Of a DNA stretch of 64,000 bases, positions 46,348-57,279 are shown one piece after another. Numbering within the stretch: position 1 is the stretch's first letter; the number at the start of each line of letters is the position of its first letter. The position numbers and the translations under genes are program-made. The notes beneath the pieces were generated by a model. That model searched no databases. It was not told the origin of the DNA and was given only the letters and a program-made list of their open reading frames with translations. The DNA comes from Albimonas marina (GTDB lineage: Bacteria; Pseudomonadota; Alphaproteobacteria; Rhodobacterales; Rhodobacteraceae): assembly GCF_029223255.1 (NCBI RefSeq), contig NZ_JARHUC010000001.1, positions 248,001 to 312,000 of the forward strand, written 5' to 3'.

Positions 46348-47361
46348 ATGAAGGTCCCCGCCGCCCGCGTCCGCGCCTTCGCCGACCGGCCGGATCCCAA
46401 GGCGGCGGGCGTCCTGATCTTCGGCGACGACGCGCTGGAGGTCGACCAGCTGCGCCTGCGCCTCTCCCAGGCCTTCCTGAAGGCCGCAGGCGAGGGCGCC
46501 GAGATCACCCGCATGACCGCCGACGAGGCGCGGCGCGACCCCGCTTCGCTGACCGACTCGGTGCGCGCCGGCGGCCTGTTCGGCGGCCTGCCCGTGGTGC
46601 TGATCGACGGCGCCGCCGACGGCTCGGCCGAGGCGATGCGCATCGCCTGCGAAGGGCTGACCCCGGACACCGGCCGCCTGATCGTCACCGCCGGCCGCCT
46701 CAACGCCCGCTCGAAGCTGCGCAAGCTGTTCGAGGATGCGCCGAACCTCGCCTCGCTCGCCGTCTATCCCCGGGCGCTGGACGCGGAGGGCGTGGCGAGC
46801 CTGCTGTCGGACGCCGGCAATCCGCCCCTGTCGCCCCCCGCCCTGGACGCGCTGGTCGCCTTCGCCGCCATCGCCGAGGCGGCGGAGGTGCGCGGCGTGA
46901 TCTCCACCCTCGCCCTCTACGCGATCAACACGCCCGCGCCGCTGGAGGCCTCGGAGGTGCTGGCCCTGCTTCCCGCGGCCGTGGAGGGCGACGCCGACGC
47001 CGTGGCCGACGCCACCGTGGCCCGGCGCCCGGCCGAGGCGCTGGCCGCCTACGCCCGGGTGGCCGGGAAGGGCGGAGGCCCGGGCGGCGTCGCCATGGCC
47101 CTGGGGCGGGCCTTCCGCCAGCTCCACGCCCTCGCCGCCGCCCCCGACGGCCCGGAAGCCGCCCTCGGCCGCATGCGCCCCCCGATCTTCGGCCCGCGCC
47201 GCGACGCGCTGGCCCGGGCCGTCCGGCAATGGAAGGGCATGGCGCTGGAGCGGGCGCTGGAGCACATCCTCGACACCGAGCTCTCCCTTCGCGCGACCAA
47301 CGAGATCCCGGAACGCGCCCTGGTCGAACGCCTGGTCGTCCGCCTCAGCACCCTGCGCTGA
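46348..47361 (+). CDS. holA: DNA polymerase III delta subunit
   Basis: A 337-residue clamp-loader subunit that opens the beta sliding clamp. The N-terminal domain resembles the AAA+ fold without a functional P-loop (VLIFGDDALEVDQLRLRL and GGLFGGLPVVLIDGA). The C-terminal collar helices (GGVAMALGRAFRQLHALAA, ATNEIPERALVERLVVRL) are typical. It is third in the leuS-lptE-holA operon and converges on parB across a strong hairpin. Confidence 0.88.
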   Translation: MKVPAARVRAFADRPDPKAAGVLIFGDDALEVDQLRLRLSQAFLKAAGEGAEITRMTADEARRDPASLTDSVRAGGLFGGLPVVLIDGAADGSAEAMRIACEGLTPDTGRLIVTAGRLNARSKLRKLFEDAPNLASLAVYPRALDAEGVASLLSDAGNPPLSPPALDALVAFAAIAEAAEVRGVISTLALYAINTPAPLEASEVLALLPAAVEGDADAVADATVARRPAEALAAYARVAGKGGGPGGVAMALGRAFRQLHALAAAPDGPEAALGRMRPPIFGPRRDALARAVRQWKGMALERALEHILDTELSLRATNEIPERALVERLVVRLSTLR

Positions 47362-47372
47362 CCCCGAAAGCG

Positions 47373-47405
47373 CGAACGCCCCGGAGGGGGGCTCCGGGGC
47401 GTTCG
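47373..47405. terminator. Terminator hairpin between convergent holA and parB
   Basis: CGAACGCCCCGGAG (47373-47386) and CTCCGGGGCGTTCG (47392-47405) form a perfect 14-bp stem with a five-base loop of G. It sits between the two converging stops, so it can serve both directions. U-tracts are short on either side. Confidence 0.8.
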
Positions 47406-47427
47406 TCTGCAGGTCGCTTCGCCGCCG

Positions 47428-48300
47428 TCAGCGGGTGATCGCCTGGCAGATCTTGTCGAGCTGATCGAGGTCGGCATAGGCGATCCGAAGCTCTCCGCCC
47501 TTCTCGCCCTTGTGCTCGATACGCACCTTCATGCCGAGGTTCGCGGACAGGTCCGCCTCCAGCGCCACGGTGTCCGCATCCTTGCGCGGCGCGGCGGGGG
47601 CTTTGCGCACCTCGCCCGCCGCCTTCGCGTTGCGCACCAGCGCCTCGGTCTCGCGCACCGACAGGCCGCGGCGGATCACCTGCTCGGCCAGCGCCGCGGG
47701 ATCGTCGGCCACCACCAGCGCGCGCGCGTGCCCGGCGCTCAACCGCCCCTCCTCCAGGTGCTTGAGCACAGAGATCGGCAGGGTCAGCAGCCGCAGGGCG
47801 TTGGCGATATGGCTGCGGGACTTGCCCACCAGCGCGCCCAGCCGCTCCTGCGTATGGTTGAACTCCTCGATCAGGCGGGAATAGCCGCGCGCCTCCTCGA
47901 CCGGGGTCAGGTCCGAGCGCTGGATGTTCTCGACGATCGCGAATTCGAGCACCGTGGCGTCGTCCAGCTCGCGCACCACCGCGGGCAGCTCATGAAGCTG
48001 GGCGCGCTGGGCGGCGCGCCAGCGACGCTCCCCGGCCACGATCTCGAACCCCTCGCCCGAGGGATGCGGGCGCAGGATCAGCGGCTGGATCACGCCATGC
48101 TCGCGGATCGAGGCGGCGAGCTCCTCGATCTCCTCCTCGCCGAAGCGGCGGCGGGGCTGGTCGGGGTTGGGCCGGATCAGGTCGATGGCGATGGCCTCGG
48201 CGGCCGCCTTGGCGCCGCCCTCGGCGGTCTCGGTCTCCTCCAGGTCGCCCATCAGCGCGGACAGGCCGCGCCCGAGACCTCTACCCTGCTGTCGCTTCAT
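47428..48300 (-). CDS. parB: Chromosome-partitioning protein ParB
   Basis: A 290-residue DNA-binding CTPase that loads on parS and spreads. The N-terminal ParA-stimulating tail (GRGLGRGLSALMGD) is followed by the ParB/Srx CTP-binding domain (IDLIRPNPDQPRRRF, GERRWRAAQRA), the helix-turn-helix (TQERLGALVGKSRSHIANALRLL), and a C-terminal dimer domain (VRIEHKGEKGGELRIAYADL). The ATG at 48300 has AAAGGA upstream. It follows parA by 29 bases. Two parS sites lie nearby in rsmG and at the mnmG start. Confidence 0.96.
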   Translation of the reverse strand: MKRQQGRGLGRGLSALMGDLEETETAEGGAKAAAEAIAIDLIRPNPDQPRRRFGEEEIEELAASIREHGVIQPLILRPHPSGEGFEIVAGERRWRAAQRAQLHELPAVVRELDDATVLEFAIVENIQRSDLTPVEEARGYSRLIEEFNHTQERLGALVGKSRSHIANALRLLTLPISVLKHLEEGRLSAGHARALVVADDPAALAEQVIRRGLSVRETEALVRNAKAAGEVRKAPAAPRKDADTVALEADLSANLGMKVRIEHKGEKGGELRIAYADLDQLDKICQAITR

Positions 48301-48329
48301 GGTTTTTCCTTTATCGTCAACGGCTTGCT

Positions 48330-49142
48330 TCAAGCCGCAGCCCGGGCGCCACGCTCCAGCAGCTCCCGTGCGAGGGCACGATAGGCGAGACTGCCGGTGG
48401 AATTCGAGTCATAGACCGTTGCCGGCATCGCGAAGCTCGGCGCCTCGCTCAGGCGGACGTTGCGCGGGATCACGGTGCGATAGACCACGTCGCCCAGGTT
48501 CGCGCGCACGTCCCGCGCCACCAGGTCCGAGAGGTTGTTGCGCCGGTCGTACATGGTCAGGATCACGCCCTCGATCGCGAGTCCGGGGTTCAGCCCGCGC
48601 CGGATCTCCTTGATCGTCGTCAGCAGCTGGCTCAGCCCCTCCATCGCGAAGAACTCACACTGAAGCGGCACGAGCACCGCGTCCGCCGCGGCCATCGCAT
48701 TCACCGTCAGCAGGCTCAGCGAGGGCGGGCAGTCGATGACGATGTAGTCCCAGTCCTCCAGCAGCTTCGGATCCCGCAGCGACTTCTGCAGCCGCCGGGC
48801 GCGGCCGGGATCGGCCACCAGCTCGACGTCGGCCGAGGACAGGTCGCCCTGGGCAGGGATGATCCCCAGCCCCGCCTGCGCCGTCGACTGCACCAGAGAG
48901 CGGGGATCGGCCTGGGCCACCAGCAGATCGTAGGAATTCCGGGTCCGCCGCGACGCCTCGATCCCGAGCCCGGTCGAGGCGTTGCCCTGCGGGTCGAGAT
49001 CGACGATCAGCACGCGCCGGCCCTGCTCGGCCAGCGCGGCGGCGAGGTTGATGGTGGTGGTGGTCTTGCCGACGCCGCCCTTCTGGTTGGCGACGGCGAG
49101 GATGCGGCGGCGAGCGCCGTCAGGTCCGGTGGAGGGGGCCAC
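48330..49142 (-). CDS. parA: Chromosome-partitioning ATPase ParA
   Basis: A 270-residue Walker-type ATPase that moves ParB-parS complexes across the nucleoid. The deviant Walker A box KGGVGKTTT is at 21-29 with both signature lysines. The A' motif is IVDLDPQGNA and the Walker B is DYIVIDCPPSL. The start is a GTG at 49142 inside the 3' end of rsmG (23-base overlap); no ATG precedes the conserved ILAVANQKGG opening. It acts with the downstream parB. Confidence 0.95.
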   Translation of the reverse strand: MAPSTGPDGARRRILAVANQKGGVGKTTTTINLAAALAEQGRRVLIVDLDPQGNASTGLGIEASRRTRNSYDLLVAQADPRSLVQSTAQAGLGIIPAQGDLSSADVELVADPGRARRLQKSLRDPKLLEDWDYIVIDCPPSLSLLTVNAMAAADAVLVPLQCEFFAMEGLSQLLTTIKEIRRGLNPGLAIEGVILTMYDRRNNLSDLVARDVRANLGDVVYRTVIPRNVRLSEAPSFAMPATVYDSNSTGSLAYRALARELLERGARAAA

Positions 49143-49758
49143 GCGAGAACTCCTGTATCTCCAGAATGACGGCGTCAGGGTCCGTCCTGGAGGGGTGAGC
49201 GCGGTGACGAATATGCCAAGCCGCAGCCGCCTCGGTCAATTCTTCAGCGGCGCCTGCGCCCTTGGGAAACAGGCAAATCGTGCCCGGACCGACCAGCGGC
49301 TCGGCGAAATCCAGCAGACGGGTCAGGGATGCGAGCGCACGGGCCGAGACGACGTCCCTCGGCCCCGGCTCCAGGGCTTCGATCCGCTTGGTCGCCACCT
49401 TGATCTTCAGCCCCATCTCCCCCGCGGCGGTGCTGAGAAAGGCGCATTTCCGCACGTCGCTCTCGACCAACGAGAGCTGCAGCCCGGGGTTCTTCTCCGC
49501 CGCCATCGCGCCGATGACCAGCCCCGGGAAGCCTCCGCCCGAGCCGAGATCGACCCAGGTTCGCGCATCCTGCGGCGCCAGCGCATAGAGCTGCGCCGAG
49601 TCGGCGATATGCCGGGTCCACACCTTCTCGACCGTGCCCCGGGCGACGAGATTGATCTTGGGGTTCCACTTGGCCAGCAAGGCCGCGAGAACCTCCAGCC
49701 GCTCCCGTGTTTCACGTGAAACACCGTAGGGCGCGAGCGCCGTCTCCGCGTCCTTCAT
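49120..49758 (-). CDS. rsmG: 16S rRNA (guanine-N7) methyltransferase RsmG
   Basis: A 212-residue SAM methyltransferase that modifies G527 of 16S rRNA. The SAM motif [12 protein letters not shown] lies near 69-80, preceded by the [22 protein letters not shown] signature. A perfect parS site (49708-49723) is embedded in the coding sequence and encodes the VSRET residues of the N-terminus. The ATG overlaps the mnmG stop by four bases. Formerly gidB. Confidence 0.95.
   Translation of the reverse strand: MKDAETALAPYGVSRETRERLEVLAALLAKWNPKINLVARGTVEKVWTRHIADSAQLYALAPQDARTWVDLGSGGGFPGLVIGAMAAEKNPGLQLSLVESDVRKCAFLSTAAGEMGLKIKVATKRIEALEPGPRDVVSARALASLTRLLDFAEPLVGPGTICLFPKGAGAAEELTEAAAAWHIRHRAHPSRTDPDAVILEIQEFSRGPLHRT
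49708..49723. other. parS centromere site, perfect consensus
   Basis: TGTTTCACGTGAAACA, the exact 16-base ParB-binding palindrome, inside the 5' part of rsmG. ParB is encoded about 1.4 kb away. ParB-parS complexes here would mark the origin-proximal region for segregation. Confidence 0.95.
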
Positions 49759-51632
49759 GCCCCGGCCACCATGTCGCTTTGCCGATCCAACCGACGTGCA
49801 TGGATCAGCAGAAGCGTCAGCGCCGCGGGGGTCATCCCCTCGATGCGACCGGCCTGGCCTAGCGTCGTGGGACGGATCCGCTCCAGCTTGGTACGAAGTT
49901 CGTTCGATAAGCCCGCAATCGCCCCGAAATCGAGCGTTTCGGGCAGCGTCTGCGCCTCCTCCCGCCGCAGCTCCGCGATGTCGCGCGCCTGCCGCTCCTC
50001 ATAGCGGGCATAACGCGCATCGGTTTCGACCTGACGCGCGATGTCAGCCGGGATCTCGGCCAGCTCCGGCCAGATGCGCGCGAGGCCATGCAGGGTCTCG
50101 TCGCCATGCACCAGAAGCTCCAGCGCCGAGCGTCGCTGACCGTCCTGAGACACGACGATGCCATGCGCCCGCGCCTCCGTCGGGGTGAGGTCGAGGGACG
50201 TTCCCAGCGACCGCGCAGCTTCCAGCGCCTCGAGCTTCCGCTCGAACGCTTCGCGCCGCGCCTCGCCGACGCAACCGATGGACGCGCCTTTCGGAGTCAG
50301 CCGCTGATCGGCGTTGTCGGCACGCAGGGTGAGCCGATACTCCGCCCGCGACGTGAACATGCGGTAAGGCTCGGCTACGCCGCGAGTCACCAGGTCGTCG
50401 ATCATCACGCCCAGGTAGCCCTCGGCGCGGTCGAACGTGACCAGATCCTCCCCCAACGCAGCCCGCGCGGCATTCAGACCCGCCACGAGGCCCTGAGCCC
50501 CCGCTTCCTCGTAACCCGTCGTCCCGTTGATCTGCCCGGCCAGGTACAGACCGTCGACGCCTTTCACAGCCAGCGTCGCCGCCAGCGCTCGTGGATCGAC
50601 GTAGTCGTACTCGATCGCATAGCCGGGCTGGAGGATTTCGACCCGCTCCAGACCCGGAATCGAGCGCACATAGGCGTGCTGCACCTCCTCCGGCAACGAG
50701 GTCGAGATGCCGTTCGGGTAGATGGTGGGGTCGTTGATTCCCTCCGGCTCGAGGAAAACCTGGTGCGAGGTCTTCTCCGCGAAGCGTACCACCTTGTCCT
50801 CGATGGAGGGGCAATACCGCGGGCCCACGCCTTCGATATGCCCGCCGTACATCGCGGAGCGGGAGAGGTTGGCGCGGATGATCTCGTGCGTCCGCTCGGT
50901 CGTGCGGGTGATGTGGCACGGGACCTGGGGCGCCTCCGGCTTGCGGGAGAGGAAGGAGAACAGCTCGGGCGTCTCGTCGCCGGGCTGCTCCTCCAGCTGC
51001 GACCAGTCGATGGTGCGGCCGTCCAGCCTGGGCGGCGTGCCGGTCTTCAGTCGACCGAGGGGCAGGGCGAAGTCGTCGATCCGGGCCGCGAGCCGGACCG
51101 AGGCCTTGTCGCCCATCCGTCCGCCTTCGATCCGCCGATCCCCGATATGGATCACCCCGCGCAGGAAGGTGCCGGTGGTCAGAACAACCGCCGCGGCGGT
51201 CAACTCGCTTCCATCCGCCAGCCGCACCCCGCCGATCCGCTCCCCGGAGACGATCAGATCCACGACCTCGCCCGCGATCAGGTCGAGGCCCTCACGGCTT
51301 TCGAGCGCCTGGCGCACGGCCTGGCGATACAGGCGACGGTCGCACTGGGCGCGCGGACCCTGCACGGCGGGACCCTTGCGACGGTTCAGCAGCCGGAACT
51401 GGATGCCTGCGCGGTCGGCGGCGCGACCCATGACGCCATCGAGCGCGTCGATCTCCCGAACGAGATGACCCTTTCCCAACCCGCCGATCGCCGGGTTGCA
51501 GGACATCTCGCCGAGACGCGCGAGGTCGTGGGTGACGAGCGCCGTGCGCGCGCCGGCGCGGGCCGCGACATCGGCAGCTTCGGCGCCGGCGTGGCCGCCG
51601 CCGATCACGATGACGTCGTAGCGGTGTTTCAC
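49755..51632 (-). CDS. mnmG: tRNA uridine-34 carboxymethylaminomethyl modification protein MnmG
   Basis: A 625-residue FAD protein that, with MnmE, installs cmnm5 groups at U34 of several tRNAs. The FAD site [12 protein letters not shown] starts near 10. Conserved segments include [22 protein letters not shown], the TGTFLRG motif, and the [13 protein letters not shown] and [18 protein letters not shown]-like blocks. The start is a GTG at 51632 that lies within a parS-like palindrome; GGGGAG is positioned just upstream. No better start is available before the conserved opening. It forms a four-base overlap with rsmG. Confidence 0.96.
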   Translation of the reverse strand: MKHRYDVIVIGGGHAGAEAADVAARAGARTALVTHDLARLGEMSCNPAIGGLGKGHLVREIDALDGVMGRAADRAGIQFRLLNRRKGPAVQGPRAQCDRRLYRQAVRQALESREGLDLIAGEVVDLIVSGERIGGVRLADGSELTAAAVVLTTGTFLRGVIHIGDRRIEGGRMGDKASVRLAARIDDFALPLGRLKTGTPPRLDGRTIDWSQLEEQPGDETPELFSFLSRKPEAPQVPCHITRTTERTHEIIRANLSRSAMYGGHIEGVGPRYCPSIEDKVVRFAEKTSHQVFLEPEGINDPTIYPNGISTSLPEEVQHAYVRSIPGLERVEILQPGYAIEYDYVDPRALAATLAVKGVDGLYLAGQINGTTGYEEAGAQGLVAGLNAARAALGEDLVTFDRAEGYLGVMIDDLVTRGVAEPYRMFTSRAEYRLTLRADNADQRLTPKGASIGCVGEARREAFERKLEALEAARSLGTSLDLTPTEARAHGIVVSQDGQRRSALELLVHGDETLHGLARIWPELAEIPADIARQVETDARYARYEERQARDIAELRREEAQTLPETLDFGAIAGLSNELRTKLERIRPTTLGQAGRIEGMTPAALTLLLIHARRLDRQSDMVAGA

Positions 51633-51640
51633 GTGAAACG
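51625..51640. other. Second parS site, spanning the mnmG start codon
   Basis: TGTTTCACGTGAAACG matches the parS consensus at 15 of 16 bases. On the minus strand it includes the GTG start of mnmG, so ParB binding could affect mnmG transcription or the upstream junction. It is about 1.9 kb from the perfect site in rsmG. Confidence 0.88.
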
Positions 51641-51669
51641 CTCCCCAGCGATGGGCTGGCCCGGCGGAG

Positions 51670-52989
51670 TCACTTCCCCAGGCAGAATTCCGCGAAGATA
51701 TCGTCTAGAATCCGCTCGGCATCAACCCGACCGACCAGAACCTCCAGCGCCCGCGTCGCCAGGCGAAGCTCCTCGGCGGCGAGATCGAGTGCGGATTCTC
51801 CCTTGAGAAGATGCATCTGCGCGGCCTCGAGATGACCAAGGCCCGTCTCCAGCGCATGCCGATGTCGCGCGCGGACCACGGCCGAGGCGCCCGCCGCGCG
51901 CGCCGCGAGGCGCGCGCCGACAGCTTCAGCCAGCGCATCGACGCCGGCGCCGGTGGCCGCGGAGATGGCCAGAGCTTCCTGCCCACCGGGTTCGGCCAGG
52001 TCGGATTTGCTGGCGACGAGAAGATCGTCCTCCTGCAGCAGGCCCGGAGGCGGCGGCTCTCCGCCCGGCGCCTGGAGATACACCCGCAGGTCGGCATCCT
52101 CGGCGCGGCGGCGGGCGCGGGCGACGCCCATGGCCTCGACCGGATCGGTCGCCTCGCGCAGACCGGCGGTGTCCAGCAGGGTGACCGGCAGGCCGGCGAG
52201 ATCCATATGAACCTCGATCACGTCGCGGGTCGTGCCGGCGATCTCGGAGGTCAGCGCGGCGTCGCGACGGGCCAGCGCGTTGAGCAACGTGGACTTTCCG
52301 GCGTTCGGGGCGCCGATCAGGGCCACCTCGAAGCCGTCGCGGATGCGCTCGGCCGCGGCGGCGCCGGCAAGGGCCGTCGCGATCTCGTCCTGGACCGAGC
52401 GGGTCAGGGCGGCGACCTCGGGGGTCACGTCCTCAGGCACCTCTTCGTCGGCGAAATCCATCACGGCTTCGACCAGCGCGCGGGCCCGGATCAAGCGTGC
52501 GCGCCAGGCGGAGGCGGAGTCTCCCAAGGCTCCGCGCATGGCGCGCAGGGCCTGTCGACGTTGGGCTTCCGTCTCCGCGCCGACGAGATCGGCGAGCCCC
52601 TCCGCCTCCAGCAGGTCGATCCGGCCGGCTTCAAGCGCGCGACGCGTGAACTCGCCGGGCTCGGCCAGCCGAAGTCCGGGCAGCGACGACAGCGCCGCGA
52701 GCAGGGCGGAGACGACCGCCGGGCCCCCGTGACACTGGATCTCGAAGGAGGCTTCGCCGGTGAAGGACGCGCCGGCGGCGAAGCGGATCACCAGGGCGCT
52801 GTCGATCACCTCCCCCGCGACCGTCAGGTCGCGGAGCGTGGCGCGGCGAGGCTCGGGGAGGGGTCCGGCCAGCGCCGCGAGGGCGGCGTCGGCCTGTGGA
52901 CCGGACACGCGGATCACCGCGATAGCGGAGCGCGCCCGGCCTGTGGCCGGGGCGAAGATCGTGTCTCGGGAGAGGGCGACAGGGGGCAT
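51670..52989 (-). CDS. mnmE: tRNA modification GTPase MnmE
   Basis: A 439-residue GTPase partner of MnmG. The N-terminal tetrahydrofolate-binding domain begins [22 protein letters not shown]. The G domain is inserted in the helical domain with the G1 loop GAPNAGKST at 227-235 and G3 DTAGLR. The conserved C-terminal FCLGK, with its modification-linked cysteine, closes the chain (435-439). It lies nine bases after rho and 37 bases before mnmG on the same strand. Confidence 0.96.
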   Translation of the reverse strand: MPPVALSRDTIFAPATGRARSAIAVIRVSGPQADAALAALAGPLPEPRRATLRDLTVAGEVIDSALVIRFAAGASFTGEASFEIQCHGGPAVVSALLAALSSLPGLRLAEPGEFTRRALEAGRIDLLEAEGLADLVGAETEAQRRQALRAMRGALGDSASAWRARLIRARALVEAVMDFADEEVPEDVTPEVAALTRSVQDEIATALAGAAAAERIRDGFEVALIGAPNAGKSTLLNALARRDAALTSEIAGTTRDVIEVHMDLAGLPVTLLDTAGLREATDPVEAMGVARARRRAEDADLRVYLQAPGGEPPPPGLLQEDDLLVASKSDLAEPGGQEALAISAATGAGVDALAEAVGARLAARAAGASAVVRARHRHALETGLGHLEAAQMHLLKGESALDLAAEELRLATRALEVLVGRVDAERILDDIFAEFCLGK

Positions 52990-52998
52990 GAGCCCCCG

Positions 52999-54270
<1,272 letters not shown>

Positions 54271-54464
54271 CTGGCGCCTGTGGTAGCCCGCTGATCGAAC
54301 AAAGGAGTGGGTGCCGGCGGGATAGGGGGAAGGTGCGGGCGCGCTGAACGCGCGCCACGGTTGCAGCGTCATACGCGCAACCGACGTGAAATGTCAAACG
54401 ACCTTCGCAGGAAAGGACGTTTTTGGCGCGGCCGCCGCTCGGGCGGCCGCGGACCGCTCGGCCT

Positions 54465-54920
54465 TCAGAAGGGCTCGACGATCGCCATGATGACGATGCC
54501 GACCATTAGCACGGCCGGAATCTCGTTCACCATTCGGAAGAAGCGGCCGGAGCGGCGGGAGGGGTTCTCGGCCATCTCTCGCCGCCAGCGCGCGCACAGC
54601 ATGTGGTAGATCGTCATCAGCACCACAAGAGCCAGCTTCACATGAAGCCAGCCCGCGGTCGCCAGCGTGTCCATGCCCAGGGCGGTCAGGGTCAGCAACC
54701 CGAACAACCAGGAGGAGATCATGGCGGGATTCATGATCCCGCGGAGCAACTTGCGCTCCATCACCTCGAAGGTCGCGGCCTGTGGGGAACCCTGTGGAGC
54801 GCTCTCGGCGTGATACACGTAAAGTCTTGGCAGGTAGAGCAAAGCCGCCATCCACGCCATGACGGAAATAACGTGGAAAGCTTTCCACCAGGCATAGTTG
54901 ACGATGATCCAGTCAAGCAT
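54465..54920 (-). CDS. hemJ: HemJ-type protoporphyrinogen oxidase
   Basis: A 151-residue integral membrane protein with four hydrophobic segments. It belongs to the HemJ (CopD-like UPF0093) family that oxidises protoporphyrinogen IX in many alphaproteobacteria. The conserved histidine lies in WWKAFHVISVMAWMAALLYLPRLYVYH, and the late arginine/lysine-bearing helix (LHVKLALVVLMTIYHML) fits the family. It starts three bases after the hemE stop, so two haem-synthesis genes are coupled. Confidence 0.88.
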   Translation of the reverse strand: MLDWIIVNYAWWKAFHVISVMAWMAALLYLPRLYVYHAESAPQGSPQAATFEVMERKLLRGIMNPAMISSWLFGLLTLTALGMDTLATAGWLHVKLALVVLMTIYHMLCARWRREMAENPSRRSGRFFRMVNEIPAVLMVGIVIMAIVEPF

Positions 54921-54923
54921 CCG

Positions 54924-55958
54924 TCAACCCCTGATTGCATCCAGCAGCACGTGCACGTTCTCCGGGTCCGCGTCCGGCGTGATGCCGTGGCCCAGGTTGA
55001 ACACGTGAGGTCCGCCGGAGAGGTCGTCGCGGATTCGCCGGGCGGCGTCACGCAGGGGCTGGCCGCCGGCGACCATCAGCAGCGGGTCCAGGTTCCCCTG
55101 CACGCAGACTTTGGGCTGGAGACGCTCCGCAGCCCAGCGGGCGGGCACATGCTGGTCGATCGCGACGCAATCCGCGCCGCAGGCGTCCGCGAAATCCTCG
55201 AGCCAGGCGCCCGCGCCGCGCGGAAACGCGATCACGGGTAGACCCGGGAACCGCGATTTCAACTCTGCCGTGATTCGACGGTTCGGTTCCAGGCACGCCC
55301 GCTCGAAATCGAGCGCGCTGAGCGATCCGGCCCAGGAGTCGAAGAGCTTCACGGCCTCGGCGCCGGCCTCGACCTGGCGGGCGAGGTACTCGATCGTCGC
55401 CTCGGTGATGCGGTCGAGCAGGGCGAAGAACGCCTCGGGCTGCTCCAGCATCATCCGACGGGCGGGTTCCTGGCTCGGCGTGCCGCGCCCGGCGACCATG
55501 TAGGTCGCCACGGTCCACGGGGCCCCGGCGAAGCCGATCAGCGCGACCTCGGGGGGGAGCGCTTCTGAAAGGATCTTCACCGTCTCATAGACGGGCCCGA
55601 CCGTGTCATGGATCGCCTCGGCGGGGCGCAGGGCGGCGACGTCGGCGGCCGTCGTCACCGTTGACAGCCGCGGTCCCTCGCCCTGAACGAAGGTGAGATC
55701 CACGCCGAGGCCCTGCGGCACGAGCAGGATGTCGGCGAAGAGGATCGCCGCGTCGAAGCCGAAGCGCCGGATCGGCTGCAGCGTGACCTCGGCGGCGAGC
55801 TCGGGCGTGTAGCACAGGTCCAGGAACGAGCCCGCCTTCTCCCGCGTGGCGCGGTATTCGGGCAGGTAGCGGCCAGCCTGACGCATGAGCCAGACGGGCG
55901 GGACCCGAAGGGTCTCGCCGGCCAGCGCGCGGAGCAGCGGTTTCGCCTGTGAGCTCAT
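54924..55958 (-). CDS. hemE: Uroporphyrinogen decarboxylase
   Basis: A 344-residue enzyme of haem and bacteriochlorophyll synthesis that removes four carboxyl groups from uroporphyrinogen III. The opening [17 protein letters not shown] signature and the catalytic Asp in [14 protein letters not shown] are clear, as is the C-terminal [13 protein letters not shown]. hemE next to the origin is a landmark of alphaproteobacterial chromosomes. It is the first gene of the long minus-strand run that leads to parB. Confidence 0.96.
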   Translation of the reverse strand: MSSQAKPLLRALAGETLRVPPVWLMRQAGRYLPEYRATREKAGSFLDLCYTPELAAEVTLQPIRRFGFDAAILFADILLVPQGLGVDLTFVQGEGPRLSTVTTAADVAALRPAEAIHDTVGPVYETVKILSEALPPEVALIGFAGAPWTVATYMVAGRGTPSQEPARRMMLEQPEAFFALLDRITEATIEYLARQVEAGAEAVKLFDSWAGSLSALDFERACLEPNRRITAELKSRFPGLPVIAFPRGAGAWLEDFADACGADCVAIDQHVPARWAAERLQPKVCVQGNLDPLLMVAGGQPLRDAARRIRDDLSGGPHVFNLGHGITPDADPENVHVLLDAIRG

Positions 55959-56430
55959 GGAACCTCGAACCAGGAAGAAGGGTAGATAGGATGTGGTTGT
56001 CTGTTGGGCGGTGGATAACGGGGATCACCGCAAAGCGCGAGGGAATCCACAACTTAATCCACGGTCGTCCACAGGCGCGCGACGCGGCGAAAAACGGTTT
56101 CGGGCAATTCTTCACAAATCCGCCATATTTTAACGCAGCAAAATCAATCGGTTGAAAGCCTGTCTTCCAGCGATGAATCCGCTCCGTTCTCGGACGTTCT
56201 CGTCGCCGGGGAAAACGTCGAAGTTATCCACAGGCGCGGGGGAAAACCGCTTCCCGGAATTCCACAGGAGGATGGAACGCCCTGTTTCCCACGCTCTTCT
56301 GAGGCGTCGGCGCCACAACCCCCGATCCGAGCCGGTTATCCCCGTCATCCCCTCTTATCCCCAACCGACCCCCTCCGTAGAGTGCGGCCAACACCTGAAC
56401 GGACGAACAACTGGGGAGGGGCGGTCCGCG
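55959..56430. other. Chromosome replication origin oriC (predicted)
   Basis: A gene-free segment of about 470 bases between divergent hemE and the PPSR gene, the classic alphaproteobacterial oriC position. It holds a perfect DnaA box TTATCCACA (56224-56232), 8/9 matches at 56010-56018 (minus) and 56355-56363, and 7/9 matches near 56043-56051, 56055-56063, 56065-56073 and 56336-56344. An AT-rich stretch (about 56092-56158) could be the unwinding element. A consensus IHF site (WATCAANNNNTTR) lies at 56142-56154. GANTC methylation sites occur near 56043 and 56173. Confidence 0.85.
56142..56154. promoter_or_regulatory. IHF binding site in oriC
   Basis: AATCAA-tcgg-TTG fits WATCAANNNNTTR exactly and lies at the edge of the AT-rich part of the origin, where IHF bending commonly aids unwinding. 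It is a short motif, so some chance of coincidence remains. Confidence 0.6.
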
Positions 56431-57279
56431 GTGACGCAGCGGTCGGCTCGTCACGTTTTGCACCTTCTGTCGGATTCGACGGGAGAGACGGTGTCGGCCG
56501 CGGCCGGCGCCGTGATCAGCCAGTTCGAGGGCCTCGAACTGACCCGCCGCATCCACGTCTTCGCCCGCTCCCGCCGCGAGATCGACCAGGCGCTGGACTC
56601 GATCCAGGCCGAGCCGGGGCTGGTCGCCTACACCCTCCTCGACGAGAAGCTGGCCGAACACCTGCGCGCGGGGTGCGAGCGCATCGGCGTGCCGGCCGTG
56701 GCCCTGCTGGACCCGTTCTTCCGCGCCCTGACCGACTATATCGGGGCCGCGCGGGGCAAGAAGCGCCCCGGCCGCCAGCATGACGTCGACCTCAGCTATT
56801 TCGACCGCGTCTCGGCCATCGACTACGCCATGGCCCATGACGACGGCGCCACCAGCGACCGGCTGCAACGCGCCGACGTGATCCTGGTGGGGGTCTCGCG
56901 CACCTCGAAGACGCCCACCTGCCTCTATCTCGCGGTGCGCGGGGTGAAGGCGGCGAACGTGCCGCTGGTGCCCGGCGCCAAGCTGCCCAAGGGGCTCGAG
57001 GAGGCCATCGCCCGCGGCATCCCCGCCGTGGGCCTGATCGCCTCCCCCTCCCGTCTCGTGCAGGTGCGCGGCCAGCGGCTGGAGGCGATCGGCGCCGCCC
57101 CCGGCATGAACTCCGCCGCCTACGCCGACCCCGAGCGCGTGCGCGAGGAGGTCAGCCAGGCCCGCCTTCTCTTCGACCGGCTGGGCCTGCCGGTGATCGA
57201 CGTCACGCGCCGCTCGATCGAGGAGACGGCCGCGTCGATCCTCGCCATCCTGCGCGCCCGGGAAGACTCCTCCGCATGA
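56431..57279 (+). CDS. Pyruvate,phosphate dikinase / PEP synthase regulatory protein (PPSR, DUF299)
   Basis: A 282-residue kinase/pyrophosphorylase that switches PEP synthase or pyruvate phosphate dikinase on and off by ADP-dependent threonine phosphorylation. Signature segments are the opening HLLSDSTGETV, FDRVSAIDYAMAHDDG and the P-loop GVSRTSKT at 154-161. The start is a GTG at 56431 with a GGGGAGGGG stretch upstream, placed at the edge of oriC. It overlaps maf by four bases. Which dikinase it controls is not visible in the window. Confidence 0.93.
   Translation: MTQRSARHVLHLLSDSTGETVSAAAGAVISQFEGLELTRRIHVFARSRREIDQALDSIQAEPGLVAYTLLDEKLAEHLRAGCERIGVPAVALLDPFFRALTDYIGAARGKKRPGRQHDVDLSYFDRVSAIDYAMAHDDGATSDRLQRADVILVGVSRTSKTPTCLYLAVRGVKAANVPLVPGAKLPKGLEEAIARGIPAVGLIASPSRLVQVRGQRLEAIGAAPGMNSAAYADPERVREEVSQARLLFDRLGLPVIDVTRRSIEETAASILAILRAREDSSA

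Noticed and set aside
54428-54450. GCGGCCGCC hairpin after hemJ as an intrinsic terminator
   Set aside because: The stem is perfect, but on the hemJ strand it is followed by an A-run rather than T, so it lacks the expected terminator tail.
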